Shown: positions 8,498-15,602 of the stretch, in pieces | Numbering within the stretch: position 1 is the first letter of the stretch | Layout of the letters: each line of letters starts with the position of its first letter | Assembly: GCA_913774665.1 (NCBI GenBank) | Contig: CAJYHN010000014.1 | Span: 1 to 64,000 of the forward strand | Length of the DNA stretch: 64,000 bases | Source: an uncultured Microbacterium sp. | GTDB lineage: Bacteria > Actinomycetota > Actinomycetes > Actinomycetales > Microbacteriaceae | Reading direction: 5' to 3' | Notes under the pieces: generated by a model | Database searches by the model: none | What the model was told of the DNA's origin: nothing | Seen by the model: only the letters and a program-made list of their open reading frames with translations | Position numbers and translations under genes: made by a program

Positions 8498-8599
8498 TGG
8501 GGTTGAGGGTCCTTGGCCGGGGCTGCGGCCGGGGTGACCGCCCGGTCCGCCCGGTCCGGCCGGTCCGCCTCAGCCCGTCCCGGGGGCGATCCTGTGCGC

Positions 8600-8680
8600 G
8601 CGAAACTCCTGAGTTTTCGTCCGCGGCGGGCTGCTCGCGGGTTTCCGGGCATGTGCGTACGAGTTTTTCAGGAGTTTCGC
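8600..8680 (+). repeat. Family A palindromic element, copy 4
   Basis: An 81-bp element with perfect 12-bp terminal inverted repeats (8600-8611 and 8669-8680) in the same orientation as copy 3. Between copies 3 and 4 lies a short GGTCCGCCCGGTCC-like repeat stretch. The remainder of 8316-8750 shows no gene. Confidence 0.8.
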
Positions 8681-8750
8681 TCGAGCGGAGGGTCACCCGC
8701 CCCGCCCCGCCTCGCCCGCACCCCCACCCGGCCCCGGCCCCCGCCTCCGG

Positions 8751-9533
8751 CTACGGCCGCGGCAGAAAGCCCGCGAGCTGCTCCGCGATCACGCGGTCCA
8801 CCTCGGCCGGGTCGGCGGTCGGTGTGCCATCGCCGGGCTGCGGTCCGTAGGCGCCGAACGAGGCGTGCGAGGCGCCGGGGATCTCGACGAAGGTCGCACC
8901 CGGGGGGAGTTCGCCCTTGGCATCCGCGATTTTCTGCGGAGTGGACAGACCGTCCTCCGATCCCGCGAGGCTCAGCACGGGGAGTCCGGATGCCGAGAGG
9001 TCGTTCGCGCAGTACGAGGCGAACAGCACGAGGGCGTCGGCATCGGTCGCGAGCTGGCACGCGCGTACCCCGCCCAGCGAGTGCCCGCCCACCGCCCAGG
9101 TCGAGACGCCCGGGGCGAGATCGGTGAAGGTCGAGAGCGGGCGGGGGTCGAAGAACGCGAGGTTCAGCCACGGCTTCGTGATCACGATCGTCACGCCGTC
9201 GTCGACGACGGTGTCGGCGAAGGTGGCGATGTACCCCTCGGCCTCCACCTTGGCGCCCGGGATGAAGACCAGGCCCTGTCCCGTCGCCCCGGCGGTCGGT
9301 GCGAGCACGATCCCCGCGCCGTCGTCGGTGATGGTCAGCCCGGGGTTCGCTTCGGCTTCGGCGAGCGGGCCCGGTTCCGCGCCCATCACGCCGACCTGGC
9401 TGTAGATCAGGATGCCGCCGACGAGAAGGACCACGACGGCCCCCAGCCCACCGAGGAGCCAGCGCAGCCATCGCCGCCGGCGACGCGGAGCGGGGGAGGA
9501 ATCGGGGTCGGTGGAGGCGGTGCTGTCGGTCAC
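8751..9533 (-). CDS. Membrane-anchored alpha/beta hydrolase
   Basis: A 260-residue protein with an acidic N-terminus, an Arg-rich stop-transfer patch (17-24), one transmembrane helix (~25-45) and an extracytoplasmic alpha/beta-hydrolase domain. The catalytic triad is visible: nucleophile S152 in GGHSLGG, D194 in GSEDG, and H223 in GASHASFG. This is the dienelactone-hydrolase/abhydrolase_5 type; the substrate is unknown. The GTG at 9533 is preferred over a GTG at 9575 because a TACGCT -10 box sits 7 nt before it. It is monocistronic between the family A repeats and the mtl operon. Confidence 0.82.
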   Translation of the reverse strand: MTDSTASTDPDSSPAPRRRRRWLRWLLGGLGAVVVLLVGGILIYSQVGVMGAEPGPLAEAEANPGLTITDDGAGIVLAPTAGATGQGLVFIPGAKVEAEGYIATFADTVVDDGVTIVITKPWLNLAFFDPRPLSTFTDLAPGVSTWAVGGHSLGGVRACQLATDADALVLFASYCANDLSASGLPVLSLAGSEDGLSTPQKIADAKGELPPGATFVEIPGASHASFGAYGPQPGDGTPTADPAEVDRVIAEQLAGFLPRP

Positions 9534-9540
9534 GTCTTCG

Positions 9541-9546
9541 AGCGTA
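9541..9546 (-). promoter_or_regulatory. Leaderless -10 box of the hydrolase gene
   Basis: TACGCT on the minus strand is 7 nt upstream of the GTG at 9533. Confidence 0.5.
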
Positions 9547-9591
9547 TCGCCGGGCGCGCTGTGCGACCGGTTCACGCCGGACGGCGGAAAC

Positions 9592-9639
9592 CCGACACCG
9601 CCGACGGGCCGCCGGATGCGGCCGCGTCGGCGGTGTCGG
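9592..9639 (-). terminator. Terminator of the mannitol operon
   Basis: A perfect 14-bp inverted repeat (9592-9605 with 9626-9639) with a GC-rich 20-nt loop lies 5 nt past the mtlD stop. In the minus direction it is followed by GTTTCC. Confidence 0.75.
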
Positions 9640-9644
9640 GGGAG

Positions 9645-10796
9645 TCAGGCCGAGAGCGCCGCCTGGCGTGCGGCGACGATCTCGACGACGCGCGCGTGCA
9701 GCGGGTGGTCGGCGTCGAGGCCGGTCACCTCGGACGTGAACCCCTCGGCATCGGTCTCACGCAGCAGGCGCTGCAGCTCGACGGCCTGGGCGTCCTCGGC
9801 GTCCGAGAACTCGAGGGCGGCGGCCATGGCAGCGACCAGGGCGTCGACGGGCAGGCCCCGCTCCACGGCCTCGGCGGCGGGCCCGACGAACCGCTCGTGA
9901 CGCGAGAGCTTGCGCAGCGGCTGCCGGCCCACGCGCCACACGGTGTCGGGGAGGGCGTCGTTGCGGAAGCGGCGCAGGATCGTCGCGCGGTACTCGCCCT
10001 GCACCCCGGCATCCAGCTCGTGCTTCTCGACGAGCAGCGCGCTGGTCTCCTCTAGCGCAGCCTCGACCTTCGCCGCGATCTCGGGGTTCGCCAGGGCGTC
10101 CGAGATGCGCTCGATGCCCGCCTGCGCACCGAAATACGCGGTGGTGGCGTGCCCGGTGTTCACCGTGAAGAGCTTGCGCTCGATGTAGGGCTCGAGGTCG
10201 TCGACGAAGTGCGCCCCGGGGATGTGCGGGGGGTTGTCACCGAAGGGGGGCCGCTCGATCGCCCACTCGTAGAACGGCTCGACGGTGACGTCGACGCCGC
10301 CGCCGGACTGGGCCGGGACGATGCGGTCGACCGCGGTGTTCGCGAAGACCGAACGGGATGCCAAGGCATCCCAGGACTCGCCGGCGAGCTCGACCACGTG
10401 CTCGCGCAGCTGGTCGGTCGCCCCGATCGCGTTCTCGCACGCCATGATCTGCAGCGGGGGGAGCGACGGGTCGCGAAGCGCGAGACCCGCGACGATGTGC
10501 GGGGCGACGAACTTCAGGATCGTCGGCCCGACGGCGGTGGTCACCACGTCGGCGGTGGCGATCTCGTCGACGAGCGCTTCGGCATCCACCGAACTGTCGA
10601 TCGCGCGGAAGCCGGTCACCTCCGTGTCGACACCGCCCTCGCCCACCTCGTGGACGGTGTACGACGACGCCGCGTTGATCGACTCGACGAGGGCCGCCGA
10701 GACGTCGGAGAAGACGAGGTCGTACCCTCCCTCGTGCAGGAGCAGACCGACGAAGCCGCGACCGATGTTGCCGGCGCCGAAGTGGACGGCCTTCAT
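9645..10796 (-). CDS. mtlD: Mannitol-1-phosphate 5-dehydrogenase
   Basis: Oxidises mannitol-1-phosphate, the product of the mannitol PTS, to fructose-6-phosphate with NAD+. At 383 residues it has the normal length. The N-terminal Rossmann motif is GAGNIGRGF (residues 8-16). The central helical domain includes the catalytic-lysine region IERKLFTVNTGHATTAYF. The ATG overlaps the mtlF stop by 4 bp. It is the last gene of the PTS operon before its terminator. Confidence 0.96.
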   Translation of the reverse strand: MKAVHFGAGNIGRGFVGLLLHEGGYDLVFSDVSAALVESINAASSYTVHEVGEGGVDTEVTGFRAIDSSVDAEALVDEIATADVVTTAVGPTILKFVAPHIVAGLALRDPSLPPLQIMACENAIGATDQLREHVVELAGESWDALASRSVFANTAVDRIVPAQSGGGVDVTVEPFYEWAIERPPFGDNPPHIPGAHFVDDLEPYIERKLFTVNTGHATTAYFGAQAGIERISDALANPEIAAKVEAALEETSALLVEKHELDAGVQGEYRATILRRFRNDALPDTVWRVGRQPLRKLSRHERFVGPAAEAVERGLPVDALVAAMAAALEFSDAEDAQAVELQRLLRETDAEGFTSEVTGLDADHPLHARVVEIVAARQAALSA

Positions 10797-11230
10797 GCGT
10801 TGACGGAGCCCGAGAGGGCCTGGAAGAGCTCCTCAGCGGAGGAGGCGGCCTTCAGGCGCGCGACGTCGTCCTCCTCGGAGAACAGGATCGCGATCTGCGA
10901 GAGGATCTCGAGGTGCTCGTCGCCCTTGCCGGCGATGCCGATCACGAAGGTGACGGGCTCCCCGCCCCAGTCCACGCCGCCGTCGTAGCGGACGACCGAC
11001 AGGCCGGACTCGAGGATCGCCTGCTTGGTCTCGTTGGTGCCGTGGGGGATCGCGAGCTCGTTGCCCATGTACGTCGACACGGTCTCTTCGCGCGCCTGCA
11101 TGGCGGCGAAGTAGTCGGCGGTCACGGAGCCGGTGGCCTGCAGCAGGTCGGCGGCCTCTTTCATCGCCTCCTCGCGGGTGGCGCTCCCGGGGTGGATGCG
11201 GACGGATTCGATGCGGAGGACGTTCGACAT
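10793..11230 (-). CDS. mtlF: Mannitol PTS EIIA component
   Basis: A 145-residue cytoplasmic EIIA of the mannitol/fructose family. It accepts phosphate from HPr on H63 in the motif AIPHGTNE and passes it to the EIIB domain of MtlA. It is separate from EIICB here, unlike the fused EIICBA of enteric bacteria. It overlaps mtlD by 4 bp and is preceded by a 105-nt spacer with a hairpin. Confidence 0.95.
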   Translation of the reverse strand: MSNVLRIESVRIHPGSATREEAMKEAADLLQATGSVTADYFAAMQAREETVSTYMGNELAIPHGTNETKQAILESGLSVVRYDGGVDWGGEPVTFVIGIAGKGDEHLEILSQIAILFSEEDDVARLKAASSAEELFQALSGSVNA

Positions 11231-11288
11231 GGTTCTCGCCTTTCTCGTCGTGCTGTCCAGCCTCGCAAACCGCGGGCCGGACGGGAAG

Positions 11289-11325
11289 ACGCCAGGGGCC
11301 GGGCTGACGCACCGACCCCTGGCGT
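11289..11325 (-). other. Hairpin in the mtlA-mtlF spacer
   Basis: ACGCCAGGGG (11289-11298) pairs perfectly with CCCCTGGCGT (11316-11325). No T-tract follows on the minus strand, so it looks like an mRNA-stability or partial-attenuation hairpin that sets the mtlA to mtlF/mtlD ratio rather than a full terminator. Confidence 0.5.
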
Positions 11326-11335
11326 GCTAGGGGAA

Positions 11336-13000
11336 TTACTTGGCTTCGTGCTGAGCGCGCACCATCTCCACGACCTCGTCGTACTTCGGCGAGTTCATGA
11401 AGTTGTCGACCGACACGTGGAGCGAGTCGGGCGACTGCGCCTTGGCGCGATCGGTGAGCTGGTTCTGCGTGATGACCAGGTCGGCCGAGCCGTCGAGGTT
11501 CGCGATCGCCTGGTTGGTGACCGTGACGCCGTCGATGCCGGCCTTCTTGATCTTGTTGCGCAGGACGCTGGCGCCCATGGCCGAGGAGCCCATGCCGGCG
11601 TCGCAGGCGAACACGATGTTGTTCAGCTGCTTCGTCGTGACCGCTCCCGCGGCGCCGCCGAGGACGCCGTCGACGTCGCGGTCGGCCGCCTCCGTGGTGC
11701 CCGAGCCGGTGGTGCCGGCGGCGCGGGTGCGCAGGGCGCCGAGGGCGGAGGACTCCTTGCCCTTGTTGGCCGCGGTCTGGTCGATCGCGGCGGCGAAGCT
11801 GTCGCCCTCGGCCTCGGCGTCGCGCTTGCGGGAGGCCCGCAGGATGATGCCCGAGATGAGGAACGTCACCACCGCGGCGACGATCACCGAGAGGTAGACC
11901 ACGAGCACGTTCGCCACGCCACCGCCGGCGGCCGCGGCGGTGACCGCGATGATGCTGCCGGGAGCGGCCGGGAAGACCAGGCCGCCGCCGAAGATCATGT
12001 TGACCGCGACACCCGAGGCGCCACCCGCGATGAGCGCGAGGATCGTCATGGGCTTGGCGAGGGCGTAGGGGAAGTAGATCTCGTGGATGCCACCGAGGAA
12101 CTGGATCACGATGGCACCGGGGGCCGACGCCTTCGCCGCACCGACACCGAAGAAGGTGAAGGCGAGCAGCAGACCCAGGCCGGGGCCGGGGTTCGCCTCG
12201 ATGAGGAACAGGATCGACTTGCCGGTGTCGGCGGCCTGCTCGATGCCGAGCGGGGTGAACACACCGTGGTTGATGGCGTTGTTGAGGAACAGCACCTTGG
12301 CCGGCTCGACGATGATCGACAGCACCGGCAGCAGGTTGAACTGCACGAGGAACGCGACGATGCTGCCGAGAACCGCGCTGATGCCGAGGAAGACGGGACC
12401 GAAGGCGAAGAAGCCGACGATCGCGAGGATCATGCCGAGGATGCCGGCGGAGAAGTTGTTCACGAGCATCTCGAAGCCGGGGCGGATCTTGCCGTCCCAC
12501 AGCTTGTCCATCTGCTTGGTGATCCAGGCCGCGAGCGGGCCCATGATCATCGCGCCGAGGAACATCGGGATGTTGGTGCCGACGATCACGCCCATCACGG
12601 CGATGGTCGCCACGACGCCACCGCGGGCGCCGTAGACGATGCGTCCACCGGTGTTGGCGATGAGCAGGGGCAGCAGGTAGGTGATCATGACGCTGACCAG
12701 GCCGACGTAGCCCTGGTAGGTGCCGCCGTCGGCGTTCGCGGTCAGCGCGGTCGCCGCTCCCGGCCAGCCGATGGTCGCGGCGTCGCCGCCGCCGCCGATG
12801 ATCTCGGCGACCGGGGCCCAGTGCCAGCCGAACGGGCTCTTGGCACCGAAGAATCCGGCGGGGATGAAGAGCATGGTGATGAATCCCCATGCGATGAAGG
12901 CCGCGATGTTCGGCATGATCATGCCGGAGAGGAACGTGCCGAACCGCTGGACTGCGATCCGTGCCCCTCCCGGCTTCTTGGTGGGTGACGTCGTCGTCAT
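11336..13000 (-). CDS. mtlA: Mannitol PTS EIICB permease
   Basis: The membrane permease that takes up and phosphorylates mannitol. The 554-residue protein has an EIIC membrane domain (~1-345) with the substrate motif GGIHEIYFPY, a linker of ~100 residues, and a C-terminal EIIB domain (~455-554) whose phospho-cysteine lies in VFACDAGMGSSAMG. The ATG at 13000 follows AAGGAG at a good distance; the frame extends to 13189 without support. EIIA is the separate mtlF product. The upstream spacer to ptsI is only 91 nt, so co-transcription with ptsH/ptsI is likely. Confidence 0.95.
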   Translation of the reverse strand: MTTTSPTKKPGGARIAVQRFGTFLSGMIMPNIAAFIAWGFITMLFIPAGFFGAKSPFGWHWAPVAEIIGGGGDAATIGWPGAATALTANADGGTYQGYVGLVSVMITYLLPLLIANTGGRIVYGARGGVVATIAVMGVIVGTNIPMFLGAMIMGPLAAWITKQMDKLWDGKIRPGFEMLVNNFSAGILGMILAIVGFFAFGPVFLGISAVLGSIVAFLVQFNLLPVLSIIVEPAKVLFLNNAINHGVFTPLGIEQAADTGKSILFLIEANPGPGLGLLLAFTFFGVGAAKASAPGAIVIQFLGGIHEIYFPYALAKPMTILALIAGGASGVAVNMIFGGGLVFPAAPGSIIAVTAAAAGGGVANVLVVYLSVIVAAVVTFLISGIILRASRKRDAEAEGDSFAAAIDQTAANKGKESSALGALRTRAAGTTGSGTTEAADRDVDGVLGGAAGAVTTKQLNNIVFACDAGMGSSAMGASVLRNKIKKAGIDGVTVTNQAIANLDGSADLVITQNQLTDRAKAQSPDSLHVSVDNFMNSPKYDEVVEMVRAQHEAK

Positions 13001-13024
13001 TGCTGTGTCTCCTTGACTCGCTGC

Positions 13025-13087
13025 GCGGCTGGGGCCGCGGTGGGGGGTGCGGCTGGGGCCGCGGTGTCGATGGGGCGGAACCGCCCC
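13025..13087 (-). other. Hairpin-rich ptsI-mtlA spacer
   Basis: Two direct copies of an 18-bp unit (13025-13042 and 13049-13066) each fold as GCGGC-TGGG-GCCGC. A third hairpin GGGGCGG-AA-CCGCCCC lies at 13072-13087. Without T-tracts these more likely tune differential expression than stop transcription. Confidence 0.45.
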
Positions 13088-13091
13088 GGGT

Positions 13092-14777
13092 TTACGGGGT
13101 GTGGACGAGGGTGGAGGCGGCCTGGGCCGCCTCCCGGGCGGAGGCCGCGTCGTCCGCGGCCAGGGCGGCCTCGGCGATGCGGCGGGCATCGTCGAGAGTG
13201 TGGGTGAGAAGGGTCGCGCGCACGTCGGCGAGGGCCGTGGGGGCCATCGACAGCGTGGTGGCGCCGAGTCCGACGAGCACGACGGCGAGCATCGGGTCGG
13301 CGGCGGCTTCGCCGCAGATTCCGACGGGCTTGCCGTGCGTGCGGCCCGCCGCGCCGACCTCGCGGATGAGGCGGAGGACGGCCGGATGCCACGGGTCCTG
13401 GAACGACGCGACGGAGCCGAGCAGGCGGTCCGCGGCGAGCGTGTACTGCGTCAGATCGTTCGTGCCGATCGAGGCGAAGTCGGCGATCTCGAGGATCCGG
13501 TCGGCCAGGAGGGCCGAGGAGGGGACCTCGACCATGACGCCGGTCGTCTTCAGGCCGTAATCCTTCGCGAGGGCGGTGAAGTACCGGGTCTCTTCCACGG
13601 TCGAGACCATGGGTGCCATGACCCACAGGTCGGCGGGGCCCGCCTCGGACGCCCGGGTCGCGGCATCCGCTTCGGCGAGGGCCGTCAGCTGCTCGCGCAG
13701 GATGTCCTCGCTGGCGCGGAGGGCGCGCAGGCCGCGAAGGCCCAGCGCCGGGTTCTCTTCGTGCGCGTCGTTGAGGAACGGCAGGGGCTTGTCGGCACCG
13801 GCGTCGAGCACGCGCACGACGACCTTCTTGCCGGGGAAGGCGCTGAGCAGTTCGATGTAGGCCGCGCGCTGCTCCTCGACGGTGGGAGCCGAGCTGGAGC
13901 TGAGGAACAGGAACTCGGTGCGGAAAAGGCCCACACCCTCCGCGCCGAGCTCGACGGCCTCGGCGGCTCCGCCGGGCTTGCCGAGGTTGGCGAGCAGGGG
14001 CACCTTCGTCCCGTCGGCGAGGGCGCCGTCGGTGATGGGGGCGGATGCCGCGGCCTTGCGGGCATCGGCACGGTTGCGGGCGCGCTCGAGATCGTCGTCG
14101 CTCGGGTCGACGGTGACGACGCCGGCGGCGGCATCGACGATGACGGACTGTCCGTCGGCGAGGTCCTTCGCACCGGCGGCGCCCACGACCGCGACGATCG
14201 ACTTCTCGCGGGCCAGGATCGCGGTGTGCGAGGTGGGGCCGCCCTCGGTGGTGACCAGGGCCAGCACCTTGTCGAGGTCGAGCAGGGCGGTGTCAGCGGG
14301 GGCGAGGTCCTTCGCGACCAGCACGAAGGGGTGACCGGGGTCGGGGATGCCGGGGGCCGCCACGCCGCGGAGGCGGGCGATCACGCGCTGGGCGACGTCG
14401 TCGAGGTCGGCCGCGCGCTCGCCGAGATAGCCGCCGAGGGCCACGAGCTGCTCGCGGAACGAGGCGAAGGCGTCGTGCACGGCGAACTCGCCGGTCTTGC
14501 CGGCGGCCAGGCGGGAGTCGACCTCGGCCTCGAGCGTGGGGTCCTCGGCGATCATCGCCTGGGCCTCGAGCACGTCGCGGGCGGCGCCGCCGGCCTGCGC
14601 GCCGCGGGCTTCGAGCTCGCGGGCGACGGCGCCGATGGCCTCGCGCACGCGGGCCGTCTCGTCGTCGACGCTCAGTTCGCTCTTCGCGTCCTTCGGGGCG
14701 GGCAGGGGCTCGGCCATGCGCGCGATGGGTCCCTGGGCGACGCCCAGGCCGATTCCGACTCCACGGAGTTCCGTCAT
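13092..14777 (-). CDS. ptsI: PTS Enzyme I (PEP-protein phosphotransferase)
   Basis: The general PTS enzyme that takes phosphate from phosphoenolpyruvate and gives it to HPr. It has 561 residues. The phospho-histidine is H184 in GGPTSHTAIL. The PEP-binding C-terminal barrel carries GLFRTEFLF and, near the end, the GICGEAA motif with the catalytic cysteine. It is encoded inside the mannitol operon, between ptsH and mtlA, with only 15 nt to ptsH. Confidence 0.96.
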   Translation of the reverse strand: MTELRGVGIGLGVAQGPIARMAEPLPAPKDAKSELSVDDETARVREAIGAVARELEARGAQAGGAARDVLEAQAMIAEDPTLEAEVDSRLAAGKTGEFAVHDAFASFREQLVALGGYLGERAADLDDVAQRVIARLRGVAAPGIPDPGHPFVLVAKDLAPADTALLDLDKVLALVTTEGGPTSHTAILAREKSIVAVVGAAGAKDLADGQSVIVDAAAGVVTVDPSDDDLERARNRADARKAAASAPITDGALADGTKVPLLANLGKPGGAAEAVELGAEGVGLFRTEFLFLSSSSAPTVEEQRAAYIELLSAFPGKKVVVRVLDAGADKPLPFLNDAHEENPALGLRGLRALRASEDILREQLTALAEADAATRASEAGPADLWVMAPMVSTVEETRYFTALAKDYGLKTTGVMVEVPSSALLADRILEIADFASIGTNDLTQYTLAADRLLGSVASFQDPWHPAVLRLIREVGAAGRTHGKPVGICGEAAADPMLAVVLVGLGATTLSMAPTALADVRATLLTHTLDDARRIAEAALAADDAASAREAAQAASTLVHTP

Positions 14778-14792
14778 GGTGCTGTGTTTCCT

Positions 14793-15068
14793 TTACTCGG
14801 CGTCGTGGTCGGTGGTCAGGAGCTCCGCGAGGCGCTCCAGCGTCGCTTCGGCGTTGTCGCCGTCGGCGGTGAGGGTCACATAGTCGCCCTGCTCGAGTCC
14901 GAGCGCGATGATCCCGAGGATGCTGGCGGCGTTGATCGGCTTGCCGGCGTCCTTGGCGAGGGTCACGGGGATGCCGGCGTCCTTCGCCGCCTGGGCGAAG
15001 AGCTTCGCGGGGCGGGCGTGCAGGCCGTGCGACGATCCGATGCGGACGGTGCGGGTCAAGTGGGGCAT
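14793..15068 (-). CDS. ptsH: PTS phosphocarrier protein HPr
   Basis: A 91-residue HPr relaying phosphate from Enzyme I to EIIA proteins. The active histidine is H17 in HGLHARPA. A serine (S49, NAASILG) sits where Firmicutes carry the regulatory Ser46, but no HPr kinase gene is visible in this window and actinobacteria generally lack one. It lies between an EIIB gene and ptsI in one operon. Confidence 0.95.
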   Translation of the reverse strand: MPHLTRTVRIGSSHGLHARPAKLFAQAAKDAGIPVTLAKDAGKPINAASILGIIALGLEQGDYVTLTADGDNAEATLERLAELLTTDHDAE

Positions 15069-15086
15069 GGTGTCCTCTCCGTCGAT

Positions 15087-15413
15087 TCAGATCGTGTCCG
15101 CGGTCTGACGCGAACGCAGGGCGTCCTCGACCAGCGCGAGGGTTCGGGTGCCGCTCTGGTCGGCGAAGACGTCGTCGGGCAGCAGGACGACGGTGACGCC
15201 CCGCGGGGCGGCCTCGAGGCGGATGCTCTCGAGCTCGGGTGCCAGGTGCGGACCCACGAGCACGAGGTCGGCGGCGTCGAGGTCGATCGGGAGAGAGCGC
15301 GAGGTTCCCGCCGAGGCGGAGTAGTCCAGGCCCTTCTCGTGCGCAGCACGACGGACGCGTTGCGCGACGAACGTGCTCGACGCACCCGCTCCACACACCA
15401 CGAGGATCCTCAT
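15087..15413 (-). CDS. Stand-alone PTS EIIB-like protein
   Basis: A 108-residue protein with the EIIB phospho-loop VCGAGASSTF (C7 is the likely phospho-cysteine), closest in pattern to lactose/cellobiose-type EIIB. It is the first gene of the ptsH-ptsI-mtlA-mtlF-mtlD unit. MtlA already has its own EIIB domain, so this copy may serve another permease or signal to the regulator MtlR, whose EIIB-like domain and PRDs are phosphorylated by PTS proteins in related systems. ATG at 15413 is supported by an AAAGG ribosome site. Confidence 0.85.
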   Translation of the reverse strand: MRILVVCGAGASSTFVAQRVRRAAHEKGLDYSASAGTSRSLPIDLDAADLVLVGPHLAPELESIRLEAAPRGVTVVLLPDDVFADQSGTRTLALVEDALRSRQTADTI

Positions 15414-15435
15414 CGACCGGCCTTTCTTCCTCTCG

Positions 15436-15465
15436 ATTGTCCGCACCTGTCTCACAGCGGACAAC
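15436..15465. promoter_or_regulatory. Divergent mtl promoter with overlapping palindrome
   Basis: TTGTCCGC (15437-15444), 12 nt, GCGGACAA (15457-15464) is a perfect 8-bp inverted repeat. Read on the minus strand it gives TTGTCC, a 17-nt spacer and GACAAT, i.e. -35 and -10 boxes for the PTS operon about 23 nt before its first ATG. Read on the plus strand it gives TTGTCC, 17 nt and GACAAC toward mtlR. The same symmetric site would therefore hold both core promoters and is a candidate operator of MtlR. Confidence 0.6.
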
Positions 15466-15602
15466 CAGGTTCGTTTCCCACCCCCCGGAACGCGGATTCT
15501 GCAGCCGCCTCCTGCGCGCGTCGTCCCGAGCCGCGCCCGGTGCGGACGGGCGTGAAAGGATGGACGGAACGCTGCCAACCGGGGCAGTGCGGAGGACGGA
15601 TC

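Noticed and set aside
13047-15602. Plus-strand frame that extends mtlR upstream by more than 800 residues
   Set aside because: It runs antisense through ptsI, ptsH and the EIIB gene; GGAGG and the divergent promoter place the mtlR start at 15603.
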